DNA of 64,000 nucleotides, from positions 8,416,194-8,480,193 of the forward strand of contig NC_066852.1 of assembly GCF_001640805.2 (NCBI RefSeq), read 5' to 3'. Below, one piece after another: positions 27,713 through 40,495 of the stretch; the stretch's first letter is position 1, and each line of letters begins with the position of its first letter. A program made the translations under genes and the position numbers. Source of the stretch: Lates calcarifer. Lineage: Eukaryota; Chordata; Actinopteri; Centropomidae. The notes beneath the pieces are model-generated. The model saw only the letters and a program-made list of their open reading frames with translations. It did no database searches and had not been told where the DNA came from.

Positions 27713-29340
27713 TAGTCATTGAAGATCATGCCCAATTGGAAGAATCCAGCCCACTCAGATGTCAACTTTTTGCTCGTTATGAAAGTTGCTTTGTTGGAGT
27801 CGGCACCTACCAACAAATATGGTTTTTAATAATCAGCTACTGTGTACAGGTTGAGCAGCTGGGGTTTTAGTGGGATACCCTAAGGGAAGTGATAAATCTT
27901 TTCCTGTGTGGGAGGTCTAGATAGTTGGGCTGATGTTTTGCCCTTACCCTTAGAAAAAAATCTAAATTAAGTAATAATGAATTAATAATTCATTACTGTA
28001 AAATGAGAGGGAATTAAAGGCTGGGTTGAGACCGACCTCTAGCATAGTAAATCAGTGCCTAGTAACTCTTCAGTGCCCTGCTTTGAGGAGTTGAGAACTC
28101 CCAATAAAACAGTCATCACATGAAAGACACCCCGGAGCTAAGCACAACACGAGAGCCTCTTTTAGAGTTCTGGTCTTCTGGTCTTTGACAAGAAACTCTC
28201 CATTTCTTTTCATCCCACTCTTCTTTGGTGTCTACATAAATTTTCTAACATGTTTTGAATTTAAACAGGAAATGCTGAACAAGAAAAATAGAAAAACCTA
28301 CCAAGTGCTAAGTTTAAGCTTGTTTTGTCTTAGTGTCGGCTCTATTTCCATAGTATTTTTATCAGTAAACATCAAACAAATAGCTGTTGACAGAAAATGC
28401 ATTTTGGTGTTGTTTTTGAATGCACTGGGGTATTAGGAGTAGGACAGTAGGAGTAATGATATTTGACTGTTTTGTTAACCTGAGTGACGTGTTTACCTGG
28501 CACCTTGGTGAAAAGCGTGTCTAAAGTGTGTTTGTGCGCCAAGAATCACAGAGAGAGTAGAGATAACCACTTAAGTTCATTGTAAGTCTGCCTAAGCCTG
28601 AACAGTACAACAGTCTGTGCTATCAGGATGACTCATGTCAGACTTGCAGTGATAATAGGCTGGCAGAGTGTCAGGATGACTAAAAATCTGCTTGAATCAC
28701 ACACGCCTGCTGGTATTGATTTAGCACTTCATTTTAGACTACAGGACTGGTCTGAATACTGAAATACATAGACACACCTACGGCTTACCTAATGCTATAT
28801 GAGCATTAGACAGAATTAATTCCTCTGCAATTACAGAGCTTACTAAATCCCATGAGTCACACCTTTGCAGAGTCAGATGAAATCAATTAAACTAAATAGA
28901 GGGTAGAGCATGTATGTTCAGATTGTGAGCGTGAGACTTTTCATTACATTAGAGGAATTCTATACTGAAAAGTAAGAGTGCTTTTTATTATATTTATGTG
29001 TTTTTGCATACAGCATGTGGTAAAATCAGCATTTGGAACACCTTCTCAGAGGCAGGACGTGACTGTATGGTAGGACAAACATGTGACTTCCTACTCTGTC
29101 TGTTGACTATTATTCAGCATAGTCCATTCAAAGTGTAGTTAAGAACTTGTTAATTTAAAGACTAGTTGCAATTATAGATGCAATAAAGTAGAGGATGGTA
29201 TTTAGACAAACCTACAGCAATCATACTCGAAAAATCAACATAAGTAAGCACAGATCTGAATCAGTGTATCCAGTTAATTAGTTACTGGCTTTTTCCTGCT
29301 CCTAACTTACATCAGCCTTAAAAAAACAAACAAACAAAAA

Positions 29341-29443
<103 letters not shown>

Positions 29444-30026
29444 AACAAACAAGGCCACAGAATCCATGATGAATATCATTTGAATGAGTGTATTTTCTTT
29501 TCCTTTTGTTACCTTTCAGCACATAGACAGATGATGAACATTAGCACTAGCATTAACTTCAGGATAATATCCACAGGAGGTTGTTTTGAACTGTTTAACT
29601 GAAGAGCTTAATGCTGATGCACTGCCCCTCTATCTGCAGCTCTGTTATTTTGCAATTATCCTGCAATGATAAGCAGGTGTGAATGGGAATGGGAGGGATG
29701 TGACAATGGAGAGGTGATGAGTGATCTGGGAGGTCAGGGTCGCTGTTGGTTTGGCTGTGATGTGGTTAACTGGGAGAGAGCTGGAGTGCGAAGCAGTTTG
29801 GCAGAGTGGCAGCTGGCCTTTGCCACACAGCCCTGCTTCCTCTAAGGGACAGGCCTGTAAAAGCTGGTTCTGATTTGCAGCCCACCCACATAGCAGCACA
29901 GCTTGAATGGACCTATGTGAGGGAATGCTGTGCTTTCCCCTCAGTCTTTATCATTTCCCTGCCAGGAGTTTAATTTTATGCGGTTATTTACTGCGGTCTG
30001 CAGTCGAGTTCCATTGCTTTTTTTTT

Positions 30027-30047
30027 CTCTCTCTCTCTCTCTCTCTC
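30027..30047 (+). repeat. (TC)n microsatellite and pyrimidine tract
   Basis: A T-run followed by about ten CT units and CCCCTCCTCCTCC, ending near GGTGCAG at 30076. It resembles an acceptor, but no convincing coding frame follows. Confidence 0.9.
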
Positions 30048-31037
30048 CCCTCCTCCTCCTTTCCGCCGGGTGCAGGTGTGTGTGCACTCGACCGAGGAGA
30101 TGTGTTGGCTTGTCTACAAAGGTTCCAGCACAAAAATGGATCAGGAAATTCTGGTTCCACTTTACACTGAGTCCCTCCCTTCACATGGCAATAAAAGCCA
30201 CAAACCAACCCCTAGACCCATCCACAGCTGCAGGAAAAGGTGATGAAAAGTTATTGCCACATTGTTGTTGTCACTTTCCTGCTGCTTAGTAGAAAATTTC
30301 TCTCCAGTAGTCCTCAATTAGCACTAAATTTTAATGATTTGACCAGTTGTACAGAATGCAGGAAAAAACTTTTTTTTCTCTGTGCTGTAGGCAGTTCAGC
30401 AGATGAACTTGACTCTGGTGACAGTTAATAGGCAACTGCAGGGGTGTCAGCATTGTGGACCCTCCAGTTGACTCCAGTTGAGACAGGATTCTCAAGTCTC
30501 CTTTCATGTCATATGAGGTCATCTTCTTTTGTGTCCAACATACACACAAACACACACACCGTCACAGAGACTCACAGATACCCATGGTCCTCACACCCTC
30601 AGGGCCAGAGGAAGGAGACCCAGCAGAGGAAGTGTAAAGGTCTAATGTGAGGCTGCTGAGTGACTCTGGAAGGATACTAGATCAGGTTGCGGGGCCAGCC
30701 AGGTCTGCATTGTAAAGATGAGTTGATCAGTCTCAGTGAATGGGCCTTGTCTCTGTCAGCAGCGTCCTGTTTGTGTCGTAGACCCTCGGACCTACCCGTA
30801 GGCACTAACCACTGAATGCCTCAGTGGAAATTTGAATTCCTTTGTATTACAGAGGAATGCCATTCATGAATATTTGACTTGAAAAAAGATACCGGACAAA
30901 ATAAATCATGACATTGTATTTTTCTTTCATGGTTGTATGTTGCACATTAATTGAAAAAAGGCTGCCAAGATCACTCCAGAATGTTTTAGAATGGAACTGA
31001 AACTGATTTGAAGAGAGCAGGGAGATTCTGATGTAAA

Positions 31038-31350
31038 GTTAAGATAATACTTTATTAGTCCCACAGCAGGGAAATGGAAAAGGGAAAGGATTAGTACAAT
31101 AGCAAGAGCATCAGTAAAGTGATTAACAAAATAAGTAAAATAAATACAAAATAGTAAAGTAGAAAGTAAAAAGTAGAATAAATGAGTAAATGGACTTGAC
31201 GGTTGCAGTCACAGTATTGCACATACAGCAGGAATATTGACATTGCACAGTATAATGTACATTTGGGAGCAGTGTTGACTCTTAAGTCTGACAGCAGCAG
31301 GAAGAAAGGACCTATCATATCTTTCCCTCACACACCACAGATGAAGCAGC
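31038..31350 (-). mobile_element. Truncated 3' end of a non-LTR retrotransposon (LINE)
   Basis: On the minus strand, bases about 31345-31270 translate in one frame as DRLLHLWCVRERYDRSFLPAAVRL, split here only for description: the DRLLH block, then RYDRSFLPAAVRL. This resembles the C-terminal end of the ORF of common fish LINEs (consensus-like RYRRSFLPTAVRLYN). It is followed by a 3' UTR that on the + strand reads GATAATACTTTATTAGTCCC, a familiar fish LINE terminus. The 5' part, including the reverse transcriptase core, is missing, so the copy is inactive. Confidence 0.75.
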
Positions 31351-34300
31351 CTGTCACCATCTAATCATTCAGCTTTCCTGCAATATGTGTTTGTTTTCAT
31401 GCCTCAATATCCATAATGGTTTCTAGGTAAATTAAGTGAAGAGAGTGAAATATATATTCCAGCAGGAAATGACTTAAGGAGCTCCCTGGATCTGACCCCA
31501 GACTGGTTTAGTCATTTGCCAGAAGCTAAAGTAAGGAAGGCTTACTTTCTGTGAGGGACATACAGTACCTTCTCTTTTCTACGAAGGACACAGCACTTAG
31601 GATTCAGAATCTCTGTTTACGACAAATTCCAGCCAATGATAGTAAAAAGAAAAAAAAAATGCATGCAAAACTCCAGTACAGTCTGGGTTCGCCTCTGATT
31701 GAATTGAGAGGCCTTCTCTGTTGCTGCCAAGAATCTGCAGAAAAACAGGAATGTTTTGTCTGCAGGCTCCCAGAGCTTCCAGGTTAGGAGGAGGAGAGTA
31801 CAAAGGATGGCTGAGGTAGATTAATTGCTGCTGGGGTTTTATGTACCTTAGCCTACTGACCAAGGTCTCTCAGTAGTGGAGCGGTGCCTACTTGTGGTAT
31901 TGGCTGCCCCTGAATCACAGACAGACTGTCCCTGTTGAAGAGATTTATCTAGTGGCTACCAGAAAACACCAGCAGACCTACCCTGCCAGGCAGCAGAAGT
32001 ACCAATTTAAAAACTTCCCTATGATATGACAGCACAGTGGTGATGACAGGCCGCGCTCTGTTCCGGGCTCCCCTACCTTTCATCCCACAGAATACAGAGG
32101 GAGAGCGGAAGACTGCACTTTAAAGTAGGAAGAACTGCACCATAATGTTGCAGCTGCGGTAGAAGGACGCCTTTTGTCTGAGGCAGATTTGAGTCTGGCT
32201 GAAAACACTCAACATATACTTCCCCTTCTGTAATTATGCACCAAATATATTTTAATGAGGAGTGATGTCTAAATAAATGTCATTTGTGCAAAGCCATTTT
32301 GTTCTCTTGAGCCTTTTGAGGATGTTTTGGATGCTGCTCGATCTAAATAGTTTATTTCCGCCGACGCCCAGGCAGAACTACAGTAGGTGAATGCTGCAGA
32401 GTTTATTAATCGACCTCAGGACTGTGTACTGATGTTTAAAGACACTCAGACTCTTCCTACTGAGGTGGTGAAGCTCTATGAAAATGAAAGCCTGCCAATA
32501 GCAGACAGCAGCAGCAGCCTCTGGTCAACTTTGCTTTGTTAGTGTCTGTGTGTATACAGTATACATACTGTTTCCAAGTAGAACAAGTGATTTATATGTA
32601 TATACACAATGGAGACTTTTATGACTGTATATATGGATGTGCTGAGTGTTTCGCGGTAGCGTTGTTCAGTGTGTGTTGCTGTTGGAGCCATCTCTGAAGA
32701 TAAGCACTGTTTGTCATATATTTGTCACTTTTTATTCAAAATTCAAACATTTGTTCAAATGTGAAAGAAAAAACAATTTGAGCTGTAATAATATCTCTTT
32801 GATTCAAAATTTACAATTTATAATTTGTAAGTTTGAAGTAGCTTACCTTATGGTCCAGCAGAGGGCATTCTTAAAATTCACTACCAGCTTGAGCTATTGC
32901 ATGTCCTGTTGGTTGTCAGTAAACCAAGCTAACAGATAAAAATGGAGAACACTAGCGAGCAAGGCCATGTGTTCAGATTTGTTCGAACAAAATATGTCCC
33001 AGTTGAAATTTGTTCAAAATTGACTTTTTGAAAAAATGAAACCACTAATATTCACAGTGATATGTCGGATCCTCAGATCCTCCAACAGTCCTGCCTTCAG
33101 TTCAGTCAGATTTGCATGGAGCGTCAGGGTGTAACTGTACATGTGTTGACACTATCCTAAATCGCTTGGTGCAGGATGTTCATATTGGTATTTGTTTTGG
33201 TTAAGTGCACCAAATAATAATAGTCCTTAGAACATAATAAAGTTTAATTGCAGTGTACAGTTTGACAAGTGAGAAACATACAGTAAACTGGGAAAGAAAG
33301 AATGATTTGTGGCTGTTGGCTAAATGTGGATTATTAGTCAGGTCAGTCCAGCTCGTTTAGCTAGAATCCTTTTTATATAAAACAGAGTAGAGAGTGAATT
33401 ATCAAGAAACAACTTAAAGTTTAGTATAGTACACTATTAGTATATAAAAGTATAACTGTGGGTCCTGTTCCAGAGAGAAAAAAATCACATGAATGCAAAT
33501 TATAAACAATCTGTGCATCATTACCGTCACTGAGGGGCCTTTGAGTGAGGGCATTAACCCCCACCTGCTCGTGGAAGCTGTAGTCTCAGCAAAGCATCCC
33601 CTGGATAAATAAAGTTTTTTTTTAGGTGAAAAAAAAAAACATTATGCAACATTATAACAAATTATCTGATACTGACCTTTCTTAAAATCAAGGGTTGAGG
33701 TATACCCTCATTTATATTGAACATGGATAGTAAAACCCAAGAACATGTTTCATCACCTATCACCTGTCACTGTACATATGTGACAGCACTCTATATGCAT
33801 AAGCTCAAAGTGAATATGTTTACTCATTTGCCTTTAGTAAATAATATTGTAAATGGTGTGACTAAAATTTAATTTATACAATAAAATTGGACCAATACTA
33901 ATAAATAAACTTTTTTCCCACCCACTGTACAGAAAGCATACTCAACCATGATGACCCCCAAACTGTTTGTTTTTAACCCTCAATTTTATATTTGATCACA
34001 CTCCTAGTAGAGATAAGTTTTGATATGAAGCTTGTTCACTGCCACAGTCTCACTCTCTGTTTCACACACACTCACACTCACACTGGTAGCGAGAGAGAGT
34101 GGTGGTCCAAAGGGCAGCAGTGTTTACCTGCCTGCTTGAGTGGATTCCTCAGCCGGCTGGCTCAGACGCTGAGGTAGAGGCTCCGGTGCCTGTGTGTCTA
34201 CTGTCTACACTGGAGGCATTCTTAGCCTGATATCACTGCCGCACGCTCAACAAAGATGTTGAAAGGCCATATTGAAGCAGGACTAGGAATGGATGGGACA

Positions 34301-34430
34301 GAAGAGGGAGGGAGAGAGTTTGAGAGGCTAGGTGGACTTGCCTCATAAAATTCACTGTCGTCAGTGGGGCCGGAAACCTTGAAGTGTCATGCTTGCAGAG
34401 GGAGAGCAGGTGTGAGCTCCTTTATACAGA
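31351..34430. other. Noncoding stretch
   Basis: No supported exon. It includes the possible repeat fragment near 33.55 kb and otherwise AT-rich unique sequence. Confidence 0.6.
33535..33630. repeat. Possible fish repeat fragment (TTAACCCCCACCTGCTCG)
   Basis: The phrase GGCATTAACCCCCACCTGCTCG followed by GGATAAATAAAGTTTTTTTTT resembles the tail of a common fish retroelement (AAGGCACTTAACCCCCAACTGCTC ... AATAAAGT). It is short and diverged. Confidence 0.35.

Positions 34431-34495
<65 letters not shown>
34431..34495 (+). repeat. (TG)32 microsatellite
   Basis: Uninterrupted TG run on the + strand, followed by imperfect TG-rich sequence to about 34570. Confidence 0.97.
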
Positions 34496-34496
<1 letters not shown>

Positions 34497-34745
34497 ACGT
34501 GCCATATGTGACTGCACAGGCATGTGTGTGGGTGCATGTGTGTGCTCATGTGTTGAAGTGAGTGCATCTGTGTTTGAGTAATAAATAGTGTGTTCCGGCC
34601 TGGCAGACGTGTAGCTGGGCCGAAAATGCACACATACTGTACATGCTATGTTTTGAGGTCACATTCATATCACCACCCGGACAAAGCAGGACTTACTGTT
34701 CACTGCTTAAAATCATGCTTTCTTGTTTAATCACAAAGCAGTGCA

Positions 34746-34788
<43 letters not shown>

Positions 34789-34790
34789 TG
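34746..34790 (+). repeat. (TG)n microsatellite
   Basis: About 20 TG units, then GAGTGAGTGA. Confidence 0.97.
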
Positions 34791-37059
34791 AGTGATAGGG
34801 AGATGAAGCGACTTCAAAGCAGTATGGCAGCATACTCTCAGCCCAGCCTGTTTACACTGCTCAGTGGAGTCTGCATTCCTCTGTCTCATTTTTCCATGGC
34901 ATTCCACGAGGAGCTCCATGCTCCTGGCTTTGTGCCCACCAGCGTTTACCCCACTACCCCTCCCTCCACCCTGACCCATACAGTACATACGTACTTCTGC
35001 ACACACAACTGTACACTCCATTGGCCCATTAAAACAAGACAGGACCCAGCTGGGACCGGAGCATGCAGAACCCAGCAGGGCAAAAGGAAAAGGAGGAGGT
35101 TAGGGGAAGGATCCTAGCACCCTAGCACTGCAGGGGCAGGAGATTCTGCCTCCCAACCTTCCTTACCCCCTACCCCATCCCCCCACCCACCCACTGATGG
35201 ACTCAGGTAGATATCCAGACACACAGATGTCAGTCCGCGTCTCACCAATGTCAGACAGAAACATATGCGCTGGTTTGTCTTGAAAAGCTCTCAGAGCATT
35301 CCCTGACTATAAATCAGGCTGCTTCATTGCCTGCCTCAGAGCCACAGTGAAATATAGCAACGAAAACAATTATGCTGCCAATTACAAGGTGTGTTGCAAG
35401 CAGTCAGCGGCCACATCAGAGGAATTCTCTGCCGATGTTTTTGGGACTATTTACTGGTGGGGTTGCTAAGGATGCAGCATGTGTATGTGCCTGAGCGATA
35501 CGGTCACAAACATTTGTAAAAATAACACAGAAAAGCCCTTAATTTAGCTGTTGTGTTTACTTGCTCTTTGCCTTTATGACTGCATTTCTCCGACATCTGC
35601 CACAGGTGATTATGGGATTCCCCGTGGGATGCAGAGGAGGGACAGTGGCAGACAGTGACATCTGTGGAGAAATATGTCACAGTGTTTCTATTCTTTCCTT
35701 TCCATGGGATCCTCCTCTGGATTAAATTAGAGATCTTCCATGACAGTATAGTAGGTACTGACAACTGCACAGCAAAAATACCCATCTGAAGGAGTGTTTT
35801 CATCTAGTTTGGAACTCTAAAATCCCCTATTCCACCAAATAGTTTTAAAATTTATGGGCGACACTGGGTGTTTATGCTCTAATCTGCTTTCCAGGAAAAC
35901 AAGATTTAAGGCTCAACATGCGACTCCATGACCTGTTAGCATCGAAGTCCTTTGCAGTGTATAGCAAGTATACATACTTGGGGACAGATGTTAAATGAAT
36001 CAAGTGTGAAGAAAGAGGAAGTCAGTGGGTTAAGTCATTTTTGTCTGTCATTTGCTCTGTGCAGATGGGAGGATGGAGATGCCTCGGAGGGCATTTCAGA
36101 AAAATGATTTATGGCGTAAACATTAACCTTGATTCAATAACCGAGGTTTACAGTTTCTCTGCAGCCGTTTATAGTTATTTCATGTGAATTGTGTTCAGCA
36201 GCGAACAGGCGAACCACAACTGCTGCCAACTTGTGGATGAGATGAAAAACAATATGATATATTAAACTGAGCTGCATGCCACAATTTATATCTCAAATAT
36301 AATCAAAATATTTATACATGTGGCTATTAATAAATCACTTTCAACACTGATAACACTTAGTCCTCAATAATTTAAGAATAGGAAAATGTATCAAAATATG
36401 ATGATAAATGCAGGAAGGTTACATTCTTAAAACACATCTTCATTTATGCTCTTTATTCATTTATTGATGGTAAAAGCTGTATAGTTAAACTTCCACATTA
36501 GGGGTTTCAGGCTCTTCCTGTTCTCACACAGGGCTTCATGAACAAAGAAAAGCTCAGTAGCTGGACATGTCACAGTATGGTGGCATTCATGTTCCACCCA
36601 TGAGCTGCAGCTTTATGAATATGAGTGGAAAACCGCAGCACTAAGAGGAAGAGGGAAAAGAGAAAAATGGCTCCCTCTCATATGTCATAATAAAGTCTGA
36701 CCCCTTTTTAAGAACTACAAAAGCTACAAAAGACACATGTTGGTTGGTGGGTTCAGGGGGGAGAACATGGGATTGCATTTCCAAATGAAAGAGGGGTGTT
36801 AAAAACACCCCCAGCAGCCTACTGTTTTATTTTATTTGCATGTATAAAAGCCACCTGTCTCTCGTGAAAGAGAACCACACTGAAACTCTCCGCTGGTGTC
36901 CCTCACCGTCTGTGTAGAGTGTGACTTTTCCGTGTTATGCAGTAGTTTTATTTTGAACAGCTACAGCATCAGTTTACATACTGTATGTTTAAATAAGCCT
37001 TGGCTCATTGGGGTAGGTCACAAATGTTTTTAGCCTTGGTAGCGGTGTGGTTCTAGGGA
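34791..37059. other. Noncoding stretch, possible conserved element near 36.1 kb
   Basis: There is no exon. A stretch at 36061-36190 has balanced, non-repetitive composition and homeodomain-type words (GATTTATGGC, CATTAACC, TTATAGTTATTT). That would suit a conserved enhancer, but conservation cannot be judged from one sequence. Confidence 0.35.
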
Positions 37060-37336
37060 TGGTCTGTTAGTCCACCACTTTGGTCTGGACTGAAATGTTG
37101 CAGCAACTATAGGATGGATTACAATAAAAATTTTATACACATATCCATGGTTCCCAGGCGATAAATCTTGACGACTTTGACGATCCCAACTTTTCCTCTA
37201 GCACCACCATCAGGTCAATCCAACACTTCGCCTAATACTTTGGTTTATGATGATACACTCACAAAACAAAACTAATGACATTTCCATGTGTGCTGATTAG
37301 CAAATGTTACCCAAGACTAAGATGGTGACAATGGTA
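37060..37336 (+). repeat. Interspersed repeat family A, copy 2
   Basis: Opens GTCCACCACTTTGGTCTGGACTGAAATG, with AGGATGGATTACAATAAAA, CTCTAGCACCACCATCAGGTC and ACTAATGACATTTCCATG, and ends near AAGATGGTGACAATGGTAAA. It is in the same orientation as the 5.0 kb copy and shares its order of blocks. The copy stops where a poly-A run begins. Confidence 0.8.
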
Positions 37337-40168
37337 AAAAAAAAAAAAAAGACCTACTAAGCATCTGCGGCTTGTTCCTGTTCCAGTTGTGCCCGTGGTT
37401 ACAGAATTTGCCATTTTGACACAAGCCTGTTTTTTGTTAACTGCTGTAGCGACCCACTGAAGTACAGGTACTGCCTCACTGCTTATTCCTACTGAGATAT
37501 TCTTACTGAAGGAAAATGTGCTTAAATAAAGTTGATAACAGTAGAGATATAATCTTTTACATCCAATGAAATATATCACTACTATGATATGATAGCACTA
37601 AATTATGTTTCTCTTGCGAGGTAAACAACCAGCCATAAACAAACCACTTACAGAACACAGCTCGTGGATTCACAGCCTTTGGCTAATGCCAACTCTCCTT
37701 TAACTTAATTTAGTGTTAAATTACCGATATACAGTTTACCTGCAAAATATGCACTCAGATTCTCTGAAAAACTGTAGATGCAATTTAAAATGTAGCCAAG
37801 CACAGTGGTACTGGTGGCTTCAAAAGAGTGCTGAAAAAGTCATTAAGAAACTCACAATGTACAGTGCAGCACATACGCAATTTTGAGTTGCCTTCTGTGA
37901 ACACCCCTCCTCATTCCCCTGGTTAATCTCTTTCCACATAGCTGACCTCCAGTTCCCAACCTTAAGTGACTGACATGTAGGAAAGTGTTGGTGTTCTCTC
38001 TGACTGATGTTGTGGAACCTGAGAGAATTTGAGAGTTGTCCTGCAGGCCAGGGAAAGGCCGGAGGAAGCCTGGAGGACGTGTGGATGTGGCCCCCATGTC
38101 TACAGGGAAGAAGGATCACTGCAATACTAACAAACTGCAGGGTTACCAAGCCACTGACTTGTTATGACAGGGAAGTGCTGTGTTTATGTTTAACTCAGAG
38201 CTTTGAAATGTATAGCATAGCACTGGCCTGAGGCTGATGGAGTGGCCCTAGTTGTTGATTATGTGTATGTTTAGGCGTGTGTGTATGCAAGCATGTGCGT
38301 TTGTGTTAGTAAGACCACAGAACCTGTGTATGTGGAAAGGCCACAGGTTTCCATCTTAAACTCAGCTAGTACAGTTTGTTGAGGCTGTGAATGCTTCGTC
38401 ACCAGACACAGGGAAAGAAGTAATTCTGCCAGGATTTACTGTAGTATCCATACCAATCATAAAAATGAAAGTGTCAGGGGTTAATGTGTAATTTATATAT
38501 ATGTAAAGCTGTTTTCACATAGGGCATCATAACTCCCCCACGTGAGCTCTAAAATCCAGTACTGACAATGACCCAGTATCCGTTGCACTGATAAAAGCAC
38601 AGGTGTGGCTGTATCCAGCTTGGTGCATTGGTCCCCAGAATTTCTACCAATTGATCTTTTATGCTGCATGTATCAAAGATGTAATCTGCAGAAATATAAA
38701 TTAAATCTAAAATTCAACATTTCTTTCCTCATCTGGTATTCCACCAATACAAGTACTCAGCTCACTCCTCATCTCCATTTCTTTAAGACCAACTCCTCTT
38801 CCCTCTCCAGGTTCTTTCTTCTCTGTCTAATCCCTTTTATAGAACAGAGAGACAGTCCGTCGGGCCTGGAGTTGGGGGGAAGCACTGCTACTTAAAGAAA
38901 GCGCCCGGGCAAATTTGGGGCTGGTGGTAATTATTTGGGCCTCATTATGGGATCACGTTTCCCCAAGTCATTCTCTGTGGTAACCGTTACTGGATATGGG
39001 GCTGACACTGTCAATAAAGCGGGGGGAAAGATGACACGCCTTTTGTTTTGACAGGACCAAAGCAGTAATGCGTCCTGTTCGTTTGCATTTGCAAAGAGTG
39101 AAGAGGCGAGGGCCTCAGAGCCCACTTTTCCAGATGCTCCAAAAGTGAAAGACCCGCCGCCCCACTCCCTTGGCACCGGGCAATCCGGCGTCACTATAGC
39201 AGCCTTTCATGTAAATCTACTTAGTTTAGGGTCATGAGATACAAGCCTGTTTGATTGAGGAGTGTGGTATGAGGAGTGTGTATCTGTGTCATCTGTGGCA
39301 CTGAGAGCTGGACCACAGTGTATGTGTAGAAGCCAGCATTGCTTGAATACTGGTCCAAGGACGGATATGATATTTGAGAAAAGGCCCAGTGCCTTGGCTT
39401 TCAGCGCCCCCCCTAAAGTAACCGCAGAGATTGAGAGACACACTCCTGTACTCTGCAGGACCACAGAGGAACTTTTTGCAGCACTAGATCAGTAGGCGCA
39501 TGCTCATGCACACATATGTTCACATGCAAGCACATGCTCAAGTGCCTCTAGCAACAATACATAGCTGTGCTCTCACTCATTAACCCACGTTCTTACACAA
39601 ACTCTTACACACTGACGTTAGTGAGGCAGACCGGCTACCTGATGTGTGCAAAGGGTCAGTATCTCAACGCGCCCTGTCACCTCAGGCTCCCTCATCCAAT
39701 AACAAATACATACGCACGAGCCAAATCTTCAGCAGGGATCCTCAGTGTTTCCCAGTAACCACGGCAACCAGATTCCAATCTCTTTCAACTATTACATGCG
39801 GTCTTGGTGCTCCTTTTGGCAACCACTTCTCCTCTGCTTATAAAAAAATTACCCTTATTGTAGAATCTTTTGCCAAGTTGAATAAAAGCAAGAGAGACAC
39901 AGATACAGACAAAATTTATGTTGTTGCACAAGTTAGGCTAAATCATTTTCTGAACCTACAGTATGTGTTTCTACACATCTGTAGGAGAGAATCAAGATTT
40001 TACATTACTGAATAAAGGAGTCTAATTATACAGTACAACTAGACTTATGTAAATACTGAATTTCACCTTGGGCAATTATGTAAGGAAGGATAGGAGCCAT
40101 TCACTTTGGCAGCTAACTTAAGTTACCAATCTGATCACCATTTACAGCACATGGCTGACTTTTCTCAC

Positions 40169-40170
<2 letters not shown>

Positions 40171-40240
<70 letters not shown>
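40171..40240 (+). repeat. (TG)35 microsatellite
   Basis: Seventy uninterrupted bases of TG, bounded by CTCACCC and CGCACTG. Confidence 0.98.
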
Positions 40241-40243
<3 letters not shown>

Positions 40244-40385
40244 ACTGAACAGGTGCGTCTTTAATAGTGCAGTTTGAAGAGAATGAAAGAGACAAAGAGA
40301 TTTCATTAGATTTAGAGTCCAGACATGGGAGGCTGACTCACTCACTGAAGAAGCAGATCAGAACTCAGGCAACAGATAGTATGTG

Positions 40386-40495
<110 letters not shown>

